DNA of 64,000 nucleotides from an uncultured Aquimarina sp. (GTDB lineage: Bacteria; Bacteroidota; Bacteroidia; Flavobacteriales; Flavobacteriaceae), in the NCBI RefSeq assembly GCF_947496855.1, contig NZ_CANMED010000006.1, positions 62,001 to 126,000 of the forward strand, written 5' to 3'. The notes beneath the pieces are model-generated. The model searched no databases, was not told the DNA's origin, and worked only from the letters and a program-made list of their open reading frames with translations. A program made the position numbers and the translations under genes. Positions 37,301-45,269 of the stretch are shown piece after piece; positions within the stretch are counted from its first letter, which is position 1; each line of letters starts with the position of its first letter.

Positions 37301-38278
37301 GGAATTTCTTCTACTTTCCAGAAAATTCTATATGATCCTTTTACCAGGTCACAAACCGAAAATCAAAATGGCGTAGGACTAGGCTTAACATTGACTAAAG
37401 AACTGGTAGAGTTAATGGATGGAAGTATTGAAGTAAAAAGTAAAGAAGGAGTAGGAACTACTTTTACTATTAGTGCGCCAGTAAAAAGTATAATAGAAAC
37501 TAAAGAGTTAGAAAATAGTATTGTTTCAGAAGAATCTTCTTTATCAATAGTTTTAGTAGCTGAAGATCATAAAGAAGTACAAGAATATATTCAATTTTGT
37601 TTAGCGTCAAGTTATAAGGTAGTATTGGCCAATAATGGACAAGAAGCGTGGGATTTATGTCAGAAATACGTACCGGACCTTGTAATTTCTGATGTTATGA
37701 TGCCCAAATGGGACGGAATAAAATTAGGTACAATGATTAGAAGTCATATTGCTACAGATCATATTCCTCTTATTTTCTTAACTGCTAAGGCAAATCAACA
37801 TAGTCAGATCGAAGGCTTAAAAATTGGAGCTGATGCATATTTAGCAAAACCCTTTGATAGAGAGGAACTGTTGATTCGAGTAAACCACCTAATTCAGACT
37901 AGAACAAAACTTAGAGAAAAATACAATCAAGAAGATGTCGGTACTATCTCTGAAAATCAAGTTATAGATGGCTTTATACAGTCGGTTATTGATATTGTAA
38001 AAGATCATATGGATGATGATGAGTTTAGCGTACCTCTATTAGCAGAAAAACTACATATGAGTAGAGTTCATTTATTTAGAAAAATTAAGAACCTTACGGG
38101 TATGCCACCTACTAAATTTATTCGTAAAATTAGATTACAACATGCACGTGATTTGTTAAATAACAAAGAATATTCTATTGCCGAGATTGCCTATCAAACA
38201 GGATTTAAAGACCCCGCTTATTTCACCCGAGTGTATGTAGAAGAATTTGGAAAACCTCCTTCTGAATCTAGAAAATAA
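34397..38278 (+). CDS. Hybrid two-component system regulator (HTCS), one-protein sensor kinase and AraC regulator
   Basis: A 1293-aa inner-membrane protein joining all steps of a two-component system. Order: signal peptide (1-23), periplasmic two-component-regulator propeller repeats (about 30-680; motifs such as DEDGFMWFATQYGLNRFDG), Y_Y_Y domain (about 690-755), one transmembrane helix (about 765-785), HisKA with His813 (IAHEFRTPL), HATPase (about 915-1030; NAIKYN, DSGIGIS, GVGLGLTL), receiver with Asp1099 (LVISDVMMPKWDG) and AraC helix-turn-helix (about 1190-1290). HTCS proteins of Bacteroidota usually control glycan-utilisation loci, but no SusC/SusD genes are in this window, so its target is open. 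Confidence 0.95.
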   Translation: MKCIHKLIVFGACFLLSCFDISGQVGATYNVKSYNVFNGLSNNWVSDIFQDEDGFMWFATQYGLNRFDGQSYKKYTYTSKNPKSLTGNWVRSILQLSDGKLYIGTLGGGIDILDPHSGLFENLEKLDDEKDILMVNNLTKYGKENLWISSTSGAYKYSPKNQTLKRVYNERSSNISVLNDGRSLIASKEGLFEVKDTITKKLNLFKGRSISNILRLSNNKTLVYIANELYSIEKRNDQWVKEKLDFDSSYISNPSDKSFLFQDNRDWIWLAAGKKIWKFSPDFKTQIVLDAQDLLGYDFSKRVRLLCIFQDRDNDFWIGTNAGAFQLIENKSFRHPILGAVGNAREIVECQGKMWVTLPDGLYNWDKSNRAPLKKVSDYRMTSLACASNGVVYGLFKNESVGILKINAENESIVEQFFEPKNMPSNPWRIIEDANKRLWITQWDHMMVYDTTDGSYFRFKVTNNNVAIVDMFLDKDDTMWLATISGGLLKFSNASQITKSSDHNFKRFLHDENDPNSISSNLVMSLHQTNDGKLWIGTDGGLNRMDIEEEKFTRYMRDEQMPDDKILNITNDKNGILWFGTISHGITSFDPANNEFNTYTVEDGLYDNSMLLSSIYRAEDGYIWMGSERGVNYFYPEEVSVTPNYKPNLIWSSYVKHRKDTSITRHFPNKLNDVIKVSPEDQNVSFQFLALTFKEPENVRYQFWLQGFHNDWLPIQEKGLITLSYLPKGKYKLHVRASSSENKWEVLHEPISVIVLPPWYKTNVAYLAYSLFLMFLIYSFYKIQLRRKIAETEKEHVFSLAEVKTRWFNQIAHEFRTPLTVILGAVDQMKNRSVKEDDMSKEDKHLHQIQNQANHLSNQVHQILEIAQMQEDQLEVNEQISDFVSFQKYLLYSFKSLAKQKEITLAFSSSLEELPIYYDEDKWRKITTNLVSNAIKYNTVGGKVSLQMQYVAHKENSIVKVIVEDSGIGISSTFQKILYDPFTRSQTENQNGVGLGLTLTKELVELMDGSIEVKSKEGVGTTFTISAPVKSIIETKELENSIVSEESSLSIVLVAEDHKEVQEYIQFCLASSYKVVLANNGQEAWDLCQKYVPDLVISDVMMPKWDGIKLGTMIRSHIATDHIPLIFLTAKANQHSQIEGLKIGADAYLAKPFDREELLIRVNHLIQTRTKLREKYNQEDVGTISENQVIDGFIQSVIDIVKDHMDDDEFSVPLLAEKLHMSRVHLFRKIKNLTGMPPTKFIRKIRLQHARDLLNNKEYSIAEIAYQTGFKDPAYFTRVYVEEFGKPPSESRK

Positions 38279-38318
38279 CCAATACAACCCCTTTATTGAC
38301 CCTGTATGATCCATTCAT

Positions 38319-38352
38319 GTAACTGTAGTACAAGGAATGGTAACGACAGTAC
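38319..38352 (+). promoter_or_regulatory. 21-bp-period direct repeat, candidate AraC/HTCS site
   Basis: GTAACTGTAGTAC (38319-38331) and GTAACGACAGTAC (38340-38352) share GTAAC and AGTAC and start 21 bp apart, the spacing typical of AraC-type half-sites. They lie between the HTCS gene and the second GAF-AraC gene, about 100 bp upstream of a -7 box. Confidence 0.45.
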
Positions 38353-38451
38353 AATGCAACATTTGATTCTTGTTTTACCTTGCTTATGTAATTGAAAGCA
38401 ATCCAAATATGATTTGAATTTTATAGCTTCTCTTTTGATGCTTAATTCGAA

Positions 38452-38459
38452 TAGTTTTG
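38452..38459 (+). promoter_or_regulatory. -7 box of the second GAF-AraC gene
   Basis: TAGTTTTG matches TAnnTTTG and lies 21 bp before the ATG at 38481. It overlaps the upstream TTG codon at 38457, which argues for the ATG as true start. Confidence 0.5.
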
Positions 38460-38480
38460 GTGAGGACAAAAAAAATCAAA

Positions 38481-39737
38481 ATGGACATTCAGAAAAACCC
38501 GGGCAATAAAAATGCCATAGAAATTATTCGTAAACTTTTTACACTTTGCATAGTATTAGCAACTATAACGTATGCATTATATTTATCAGATAATGATGTC
38601 CGTATGGCTAAAAGTCTTTGGTACATTTTATTGGTTTTAGTGCTTTCTGTTTTTTTTGTGTTCATAGAAAAATTAGAACCTACGTTATTAGGTAATTATT
38701 TTTATACCTCATTTGATTCGGAGGTTGTTCCGAAAGCAACTTTGAAAAGTTCTTTAAATTTAAAGAAGAATAAAAGAGAAACAAATACTAAAAAAGAAGA
38801 ACCATCTACACATAAAAAAACTGAGATATCAATTCCTTATCTGGATGAAGTTCTTATGGAGTTTGATGATGATTATTTACAAAATACACCTATTCAGACA
38901 ATCACTATATTAAGTTACTTTGCAACCTCGCTTTTTGAAAAAAATAATGTAGATGATGTACTTTGGGATATTGTGGAAAACTGTATTTCGCACCTTCATT
39001 TAGAAGACTGTGTCATTTATGTGCTAGATAAAGAAAAGGAATATTTGATTCAAAAAGCTGCTTTTGGAAATAAAAATAATGGAGAGAAAAAGATTGTAAG
39101 TCCAATAAAAATTAAAATAGGGAATGGTATTGTTGGAAATGTAGCGAAAACCAAAAGGTATCAACGTATCAATAACGTAAGTAAAAATGCTTCCTATATT
39201 ATTGATGATGCTTCTAGAATGTCCGAACTATCAGTGCCAATATGTATTGAAGGCAGTATTATTGGTGTCTTAGATTCTGAACATTCAGAAAAGAATTTCT
39301 TTACTAACGATCACTTGTTCTTGTTTCATTTAATAGCAAAACTAACAGAACAAAAACTAAAGCAAATATGCAGAAATACTTCAGCCTGTCATATAACAAA
39401 TGATAATGCATATTATAAAGAACTTGAATTCTTAATGAAAGAAGCAAAGCTGTATAGAAACCCAAACTTAGGATTAGATAGTGTGGCAAGTAAACTTAAA
39501 ATTAGTAGTAATTATTTATCTCAGTTGGTTAATAAATTAACTGGAAAAAACTTCGCGGATTATATAAATACATTTAGGGTAGAGGACGCCAAATCAAAAC
39601 TCAAAAGCACTAGTTTTGCTAATTATACTATTGTTAGTATTGCTTTAGAATCAGGTTTCAATTCTAAGTCTACATTTTACGCTGCTTTTAAAAAAGTAGC
39701 GGGAATTTCTCCAAGTGTATATAGAAAAATGGGTTAA
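38481..39737 (+). CDS. GAF-AraC transcriptional regulator with N-terminal membrane hairpin
   Basis: A 418-aa protein: two hydrophobic segments (about 14-65), a basic linker rich in Lys and Glu, a GAF domain (about 135-275; VLWDIVENCISHLHLEDC, GNGIVGNVAKT, SELSVPICIEGSIIGVLDSE) and an AraC helix-turn-helix (about 310-415). GAF and DNA-binding parts are nearly superimposable on those of the 563-aa paralogue, while the seven-helix sensor is replaced by a short membrane anchor. Start at ATG 38481 as fixed by the -7 box. The first of five dyad-type promoters begins 6 bp after its stop codon. Confidence 0.88.
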   Translation: MDIQKNPGNKNAIEIIRKLFTLCIVLATITYALYLSDNDVRMAKSLWYILLVLVLSVFFVFIEKLEPTLLGNYFYTSFDSEVVPKATLKSSLNLKKNKRETNTKKEEPSTHKKTEISIPYLDEVLMEFDDDYLQNTPIQTITILSYFATSLFEKNNVDDVLWDIVENCISHLHLEDCVIYVLDKEKEYLIQKAAFGNKNNGEKKIVSPIKIKIGNGIVGNVAKTKRYQRINNVSKNASYIIDDASRMSELSVPICIEGSIIGVLDSEHSEKNFFTNDHLFLFHLIAKLTEQKLKQICRNTSACHITNDNAYYKELEFLMKEAKLYRNPNLGLDSVASKLKISSNYLSQLVNKLTGKNFADYINTFRVEDAKSKLKSTSFANYTIVSIALESGFNSKSTFYAAFKKVAGISPSVYRKMG

Positions 39738-39742
39738 ATATG

Positions 39743-39803
39743 TCCGGATTCTTTGAAATTCAAGCTTTCTGGATACTTTTTACTTCAATCTTATTTAAAT
39801 TTA
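39743..39803 (+). promoter_or_regulatory. Dyad promoter 1 (propeller lipoprotein gene)
   Basis: A 31-bp dyad (39743-39773: TCCGG arm, TTGAAATTCAA core, CTGGA arm) followed after 22 bp by TAAATTTA (39796-39803), a -7-like box. This is the most divergent outer arm of the five copies, with a longer leader (about 85 nt). Confidence 0.5.
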
Positions 39804-39891
39804 TTTCAGGAGTATCTCAATAATCATATATGATTATTATAAGGGTGTTTCAAACATCTTTATAAAGGCTGATTTACTTTGGATAATAAAT

Positions 39892-41460
39892 ATGAATATG
39901 ATGAGAAAAAATAATTTTTTACACCTATTTGTGATAATTACTCTAGTAATCATTAGTTGCAATAACGATGATGAAACAATTACCTTGCTTCAAAATGAAA
40001 ACCCTGGATCTTTTTCTGTAGAAGTTACTGATATTACAGATAGTAGTGCATTATTAACTTGGGATTCTGCTATCGATCCTGATGGAGATGTGGTTACATA
40101 CACGGTGTTTCTTGAAGAAACTGAAGTTCAGTCTGAAATACAAGAGACAGTATTCTTATTAGAAGGTTTTATTGAGCAGACAAGTTATTCAGGTAAGGTG
40201 GTTGCATCCGATGGGGAAAATGGTACGTCAGAGAGTAGTTTTACCTTTACTTTAGATAATTCTTCTAATGAGGTTAACATTGCTTGGCAAAAATCCTTAG
40301 GAGGTACAGGAAATGATGAAGCATATAGTATCTGGCAAACGAATGATCAAGGTTATATTGTAGCGGGTTCTTCAGAATCTGATGATGGTAATGTTTCAGG
40401 AAATAATGGGAATAAAGATTGTTGGATTGTAAAACTAGATAGTCAAGGTGATATAGAGTGGGAAACAAATATAGGTGGTTCCAATAATGAAACAGTTCAT
40501 GACATAGCACAAACCGCAGATGGTGGATTTATTGTAGGAGCTTTTTCTTCTTCCAGTGATGGAGATGTATCAGGGAATAATGGTATGCGTGATTTTTGGA
40601 TTGTAAAATTGAATGGATCAGGATCAATTGAATGGGAAAATAATATAGGTGGTTCTAGTGATGATATTCTCGAATCTATTATTCAATCATCTGATGGAGG
40701 GTATGTAGCAGTAGGGTTTTCTAGTTCGGATGAATTTGATGTAAGCGGTCAATCAGATGCCTGGATTGTAAAACTTAATGCATCTGGAGTTTTTCAATGG
40801 GAAACAAATTTAGGAGGTTCCCAAAGAGATATTGCTTTTTCTGTGGATCAAACTACAGATCAAGGGTTTATTATAGCTGGCTATACAGAAACTGGCGATA
40901 ATAAAAGAGATATGTGGATTGCTAAATTAGATGCTATAGGGAATTTTAGTTGGGAGAACTCATTTGTAGGCACTGAGAATGAAGAAGCAGAATCCATAGA
41001 ACAAACTTCAGACGGAGGTTACATAATTTCTGGATATTCTGGATCTAATGATGGAGATATTGGAGAGAATAAAGGAGGTAATGATGCGGTAATCATTAAA
41101 ACTGATATGGCTGGTAATATGCAATGGAAAAAGATCTTTGGTGGCACTAGATCAGAAGGGATAAGTGATATACACCAAACCAATGATGGAGGATATATTG
41201 CTATTGGAAGTTCTAGTTCTAATGATGTTGACGTAACAGATAATAATGGAGCTACAGATTTTTGGATTTTGAGATTACAATCTAATGGAGATATTGTATG
41301 GCAAAAAAACTTAGGTGATGAAGGAGATGATTATGCTTTTTCTATTCAGGAAACATCAGATGGTGGTTTTATAACTGCCGGAACTTGGTATACTAATATC
41401 ATGGGAAGCGGAGAAGGAACTACAGGAGATTTTGACTATTGGGTGATTAAGTTAGAATAA
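39892..41460 (+). CDS. Lipoprotein with fibronectin III-like domain and seven-repeat propeller
   Basis: A 522-aa lipoprotein (lipobox IISC, Cys23). After an acidic linker comes a fibronectin type III-like domain (about 38-125; TDSSALLTWDSAIDPDGDVVTYTV is typical of the first strands). Seven propeller repeats follow, starting with WQKSLGGTGNDE and ending with WQKNLGDEGDDY, of the same type as the two proteins encoded at 13945-16786. This copy lies 23 kb away, on the other strand, with an added domain and a different promoter. A surface binding role is inferred; the ligand is unknown. Confidence 0.85.
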   Translation: MNMMRKNNFLHLFVIITLVIISCNNDDETITLLQNENPGSFSVEVTDITDSSALLTWDSAIDPDGDVVTYTVFLEETEVQSEIQETVFLLEGFIEQTSYSGKVVASDGENGTSESSFTFTLDNSSNEVNIAWQKSLGGTGNDEAYSIWQTNDQGYIVAGSSESDDGNVSGNNGNKDCWIVKLDSQGDIEWETNIGGSNNETVHDIAQTADGGFIVGAFSSSSDGDVSGNNGMRDFWIVKLNGSGSIEWENNIGGSSDDILESIIQSSDGGYVAVGFSSSDEFDVSGQSDAWIVKLNASGVFQWETNLGGSQRDIAFSVDQTTDQGFIIAGYTETGDNKRDMWIAKLDAIGNFSWENSFVGTENEEAESIEQTSDGGYIISGYSGSNDGDIGENKGGNDAVIIKTDMAGNMQWKKIFGGTRSEGISDIHQTNDGGYIAIGSSSSNDVDVTDNNGATDFWILRLQSNGDIVWQKNLGDEGDDYAFSIQETSDGGFITAGTWYTNIMGSGEGTTGDFDYWVIKLE

Positions 41461-41517
41461 TTATAGGAGTGTTGTAATGATTAGGTTTTTGTCCAATTGC
41501 TTTTCATTACTTGTGGG

Positions 41518-41561
41518 TCCTCATTATCTAACCTAACCGCAGAGATGAGGATCCTTTTTTT
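41518..41561 (+). terminator. Terminator or attenuator just before the TPR gene
   Basis: TCCTCAT (41518-41524) and ATGAGGA (41545-41551) form a 7-bp stem with a 20-nt loop, followed by TCC and a run of seven T. It ends about 12 nt before the next ATG, leaving no room for a separate promoter after it. Confidence 0.6.
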
Positions 41562-41572
41562 AAATTTATGAT

Positions 41573-42886
41573 ATGAAACGATTTGCATTATTTTTAGTAT
41601 GTACCTTTTCTACTTGCTTTTCAGGATTCTCTTGTTTTTGGGATTATGACACTATAGAAATGGAAAGAATACAATTCCCTGATGTAATTGAATTAATATC
41701 TGGAAAGTTTTTGAGACACTCACCAGAGTTTTATCAATGGAGAATACAAGATAGAACCCTTAAACTGATGAAATCTCCTGATAGTTTAGAACTATACGAT
41801 GATCTTGCGGTTGCATATTCAAAAATTGGGAATGACTCAAAAGCAATTCAGATTATTCTGAAAAAAGATAGTATTGCTCCAAAAAATTATAAAACATACG
41901 CCAATTTAGGAACTTTCTATATCCATAACAACCAGTTCGCTAAAGGTATAGAGTATATTGATAAGGCAATTGCTATAAATCCAGATGCTCATTTCGGAAG
42001 AGAGATATATCAAAGGCATCTAGTAGAATACGTGTTAAGTAGGATGAAGAATGGAAAAATCGTGCTGCCTTTGTCTATAGATTTCAGCCCTAGTTTTGAG
42101 CGTTTCCCTCGGCATAAATTAAATAATTTTTACACTTTTTTAGCTAGTAAGTATAGTAACAAAACAGGAACTCCTTTAGAAAATAATCTATTACCTAAAG
42201 AAGAGCTTGATAAGGCTATTAAAGGCATTATAGGAATGATGAAATTTGGTAATTATGATTCGCCGGTTTTGTTAGAAGCATTAGGAGATTTATTGATAGC
42301 TAACGCTTGGAAAAAAGGAGCAAGGCAATTAGCTGCAAGAGCCTATTTTAAGGCTTCTTATCATAGCAAACAACCAAAAACAAAAAGTATCTATGAACAA
42401 AAAGTTGCGTTTGCACTGTATCATCAATACACAAAAAAGGGAGGAGATAGGTTTACTGCACGGGAGTTAGAAGAACTTTTGAAACAAGAAATAGCAGAAG
42501 GAAACGATTTTTATCAAAGAATTCGTAAGGATGAAATAGAATGGATACAACTTGGTCAAAACCCAGAAGAAGAGTTCTCCAAAAAATATTATCAAGAGCC
42601 ATCACTTGGAACACGAATTCAGGAAGCAAATACTTCAATAGACATAGTTGAAAATAAGTATCAAAAATATAAACCAGATGAAGTGACTGATCTAAAATTA
42701 TTGTCTAAGGATACTATTTTTTTGAAGGACACCCTCGAAAGTAAAAACGATACAATAATAGCAAAAGAACAGGAGACAATAGATAAAAATCAAGCTAACA
42801 TGCCTACGATAATTTTCTTCATCCTTCCTGTTGTTATTATCATTTTAGTGTACGCTATTAAAGTTTGGGGAACAAAGTTTAGGTAA
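41573..42886 (+). CDS. Exported TPR protein with C-terminal membrane anchor
   Basis: A 437-aa protein. A signal peptide (about 1-19) is followed by FSCFWDYDTIEMER. TPR-like helices are visible around residues 75-140 (LYDDLAVAYSKIGNDSKAIQ and TYANLGTFYIHNNQFAKGIE with YIDKAIAINPDAHFG). The C-terminus has one transmembrane segment (about 412-431) and a short basic tail, so most of the protein should face the periplasm. Function unknown. The C-x-W-D motif after the signal peptide recurs in the next gene product, which starts 30 bp later. Confidence 0.78.
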   Translation: MKRFALFLVCTFSTCFSGFSCFWDYDTIEMERIQFPDVIELISGKFLRHSPEFYQWRIQDRTLKLMKSPDSLELYDDLAVAYSKIGNDSKAIQIILKKDSIAPKNYKTYANLGTFYIHNNQFAKGIEYIDKAIAINPDAHFGREIYQRHLVEYVLSRMKNGKIVLPLSIDFSPSFERFPRHKLNNFYTFLASKYSNKTGTPLENNLLPKEELDKAIKGIIGMMKFGNYDSPVLLEALGDLLIANAWKKGARQLAARAYFKASYHSKQPKTKSIYEQKVAFALYHQYTKKGGDRFTARELEELLKQEIAEGNDFYQRIRKDEIEWIQLGQNPEEEFSKKYYQEPSLGTRIQEANTSIDIVENKYQKYKPDEVTDLKLLSKDTIFLKDTLESKNDTIIAKEQETIDKNQANMPTIIFFILPVVIIILVYAIKVWGTKFR

Positions 42887-42916
42887 AACCCTTTTTCGAA
42901 CTAAATATTACATAAA

Positions 42917-43423
42917 ATGAGGTATATAGTATTAACCACTTTATTAATTGGCATTTCCGCATCCCGCGCGCAACACTGTGTTTGGGACCTTACATCAATT
43001 GTAATAGTAGATGTTCGCGAAGCTGAAACAAGAGAAACAATCAATGGATTAGATATTCAAGTAACAGATTTTAAAGGAAATTCATATGTAAGAGAATCCT
43101 ATGGAGAAAACGAAACGAATACATTGATATTTACTCAAAACCCGGACAAGATCATACAGAAACGTCCTAATTTTATAGAATTCCCATTATGTAATGATTG
43201 TTATGTGCTGTTTGTTTTTGGATACTCTGCAGAAATGAGAGAGAAGTTTATAACGATAAAAGATACTAATGTTAAGAGAAAACAACATTTTGAAACTAGA
43301 GTTGTAAAAATTAAACCAGAAAACATTCAAAACCTTTGTAGAGGAGGAAACATTTGGAATAGTAGAGACCTTGTTGAAAAAGTAAAAATTAGAGTACGAT
43401 TAAAAAAGAAAACCCTCCCATAA
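42917..43423 (+). CDS. Exported protein of unknown function with a C-x-W-D motif
   Basis: A 168-aa protein with a signal peptide ending in SRAQ (about 1-19). The mature part begins with HCVWDLTSIVIVDVREA and looks like a small beta-sandwich (ETINGLDIQVTDFKGN resembles CNA-B/carboxypeptidase-like repeats in pattern). Cys residues at about 94 and 97 (LCNDCYVLF) and one near residue 139 could form disulfides. No family is recognised. It is probably co-transcribed with the TPR gene upstream. Confidence 0.7.
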   Translation: MRYIVLTTLLIGISASRAQHCVWDLTSIVIVDVREAETRETINGLDIQVTDFKGNSYVRESYGENETNTLIFTQNPDKIIQKRPNFIEFPLCNDCYVLFVFGYSAEMREKFITIKDTNVKRKQHFETRVVKIKPENIQNLCRGGNIWNSRDLVEKVKIRVRLKKKTLP

Positions 43424-43452
43424 TATAATTTCTTTAGCAATGCTTAATAGTA

Positions 43453-43513
43453 TCCGAATTCTTTGAAATTCAAACTTCTCGGATATTCTCTATAGAACTC
43501 TTGTCTACTTTTA
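43453..43513 (+). promoter_or_regulatory. Dyad promoter 2
   Basis: 31-bp dyad (43453-43483) with TCCGA/TCGGA outer arms, extended by TA...TA on each side, and TTTGAAATTCAAA core. After 22 bp comes the -7-like box TACTTTTA (43506-43513), 28 bp before the ATG of the next gene. Confidence 0.6.
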
Positions 43514-43541
43514 TTTGAATAACAATAAAATTATATTAGAC

Positions 43542-44036
43542 ATGAAAAAACAAATTAAAAAATTAGCCTTATTGGTTTTTATGGGATTAATAGCATCTTG
43601 TACACAACCAGAACTCGAAATTAGTGAAGAAAACGTATCAGAATCAAAAATTGAAATTATTCAGGATGGTAAAATGTGGGGATTTCCAGGGGATGGTGAA
43701 TGGCAAAATCCAACAATATTGGGTGTTTTTGGCCCCTCTAATGTTGATGCACTTAAAAATGCTACCTATAACTATGTAGCGAACCCAAATGCATTAAAAC
43801 AGATACCACCAAATCGAAGAGGGTTCAGGATAAGAATTTCAAGAGAAAACACCTATTCTTCTAGTGGTTGGGAGACTGCTTTAAACTGGCAAGAACTACC
43901 TTCTAGTGTGGTTACTTTAAAATTTCCTTCTTATGGTAGCTTATCGACTACAAAATGGAAAATAGAAATGTCAATGTACGATAAATCTAGTATTACTACT
44001 TTTGGTTATGAGAAAGAGGTTACGGTGAATAATTAA
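43542..44036 (+). CDS. Small lipoprotein of unknown function, dyad regulon
   Basis: A 164-aa lipoprotein (signal peptide MKKQIKKLALLVFMGLIASC, Cys20). The mature part has one predicted beta-rich domain with aromatic clusters (GKMWGFPGDGEWQNP, SSGWETALNWQELP). I recognise no family. ATG 43542 was chosen because the signal peptide begins there and the -7-like box lies 28 bp upstream; the frame is open from a TTG at 43515, which would fall at or upstream of the transcription start. Confidence 0.75.
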   Translation: MKKQIKKLALLVFMGLIASCTQPELEISEENVSESKIEIIQDGKMWGFPGDGEWQNPTILGVFGPSNVDALKNATYNYVANPNALKQIPPNRRGFRIRISRENTYSSSGWETALNWQELPSSVVTLKFPSYGSLSTTKWKIEMSMYDKSSITTFGYEKEVTVNN

Positions 44037-44123
44037 TAACGTCTACTAAATTACTGAAAACCACCTAGTATTTGCCTGTAAAGTTATTTGCAGGCATTTT
44101 CTATTGTTTGATTCCCACAGTTG

Positions 44124-44184
44124 TCCGAATTCTTTGAAATTCAAACTTCTCGGACACTTGATTTAATTACTCAACTTACTTTTG
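44124..44184 (+). promoter_or_regulatory. Dyad promoter 3
   Basis: 31-bp dyad (44124-44154), identical to dyad 2 within the element, with outer arms extended to TGTCCGA/TCGGACA. After 22 bp follows TACTTTTG (44177-44184), a full -7 match, 25 bp before the ATG. Confidence 0.65.
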
Positions 44185-44209
44185 GCTATAATATTAAAAA
44201 ATTACTGCT

Positions 44210-45235
44210 ATGAAAAATAGATTCAGAGTACGACATATTTTTAACCTTTTCATAATCCTTTTAGTTATTTGTAGTTGCGAACCAAATGAAGATGATGCTA
44301 AAAAAGAAATTTCTCAAATGTCTTCAGAAAAAATGTTACCAGCTGATGGATTTAATTTTTCAAATATGGTAGTGAATCAAGAAGCCCCATATGGAGGAAG
44401 AGCAGCTCATACTTCGGCAGTATTTGAGAATAAAATGTGGATGATTGCTGGTATACAAAATCAATTTACATATAATGATGTTTGGTGCAGTAAGGATGGT
44501 AAAAATTGGGAAGAAGTAAATCCTGATGCAGGGTTTAAGGCAAGATATGGCCATGCTATGACAGTAGCTGAAAATAGCATGTGGATTGTTGGAGGTACTC
44601 AAGGAAACCAATATTTCAATGATGTTTGGCGTAGTAAAAATGGAAAAGAATGGGTGCAAACTGCAGGAAACGCTCCTTTTTCTGCTCGTAGGTGGCATAC
44701 ACTAACAAGTATAGAAAATAGAATGTTTTTGATTGGAGGACTGAGTAATAATTTTGATATAAAAGGAGATATATGGGTAAGTAGTGATGGTATACAATGG
44801 AATCTGGTGACTAATCTAGCTCCATTTGGTAAACGTTATGGTCATGCGTCTGTATTATATGATGATAAAATTTGGGTTATAGGAGGATATGACAATAATG
44901 GGAACTACTTAAATGATGTTTGGTATTCAAAAAATGGTTTTCAGTGGAGCTTAGCAACACCAAGTGCAGATTTTCCGATAAGAAGGAATCACGCTTTGGT
45001 AGCAAACAAAAAAGGAATGTGGCTTACTGGAGGAATTGATGCTGGTAATGTTTATTATGATGATGTTTGGTTTAGTCAAGATGGGATTGCTTGGGAACCT
45101 GTGAATATTAAGAAAAATTTTCCAGCAAGAGGATATCATACTTCTTTATATTTTGATGATAGGCTCTGGGTTATTAATGGTTTTAGTCTTGAAAATGATG
45201 CGGTTTATTTTCAGGATATATGGGGATATCAATAG
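44210..45235 (+). CDS. Lipoprotein with six Kelch/BNR-like repeats, dyad regulon
   Basis: A 341-aa lipoprotein (lipobox VICSC, Cys23). From about residue 60 it carries six repeats of about 47 residues, each with a (W/F)-x-x-G-G strand, a Y/F-x-D-(V/I)-W strand and an S-x-(D/N)-G-x-x-W turn, e.g. WIVGGTQGNQYFNDVW followed by RSKNGKEW. The pattern mixes Kelch (GG ... W) and Asp-box features and suggests a six-bladed propeller on the cell surface. Ligand unknown. The last repeat lacks the final SxDGxxW. Confidence 0.82.
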   Translation: MKNRFRVRHIFNLFIILLVICSCEPNEDDAKKEISQMSSEKMLPADGFNFSNMVVNQEAPYGGRAAHTSAVFENKMWMIAGIQNQFTYNDVWCSKDGKNWEEVNPDAGFKARYGHAMTVAENSMWIVGGTQGNQYFNDVWRSKNGKEWVQTAGNAPFSARRWHTLTSIENRMFLIGGLSNNFDIKGDIWVSSDGIQWNLVTNLAPFGKRYGHASVLYDDKIWVIGGYDNNGNYLNDVWYSKNGFQWSLATPSADFPIRRNHALVANKKGMWLTGGIDAGNVYYDDVWFSQDGIAWEPVNIKKNFPARGYHTSLYFDDRLWVINGFSLENDAVYFQDIWGYQ

Positions 45236-45269
45236 TACCGTAATATTCCGAAATCTAATAAGTTTGGAT

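Noticed and set aside
34397..38278. HTCS as regulator of a local polysaccharide-utilisation locus
   Set aside because: No SusC/SusD pair or glycoside hydrolase with recognisable catalytic motifs lies in the window, so this link is not supported here.
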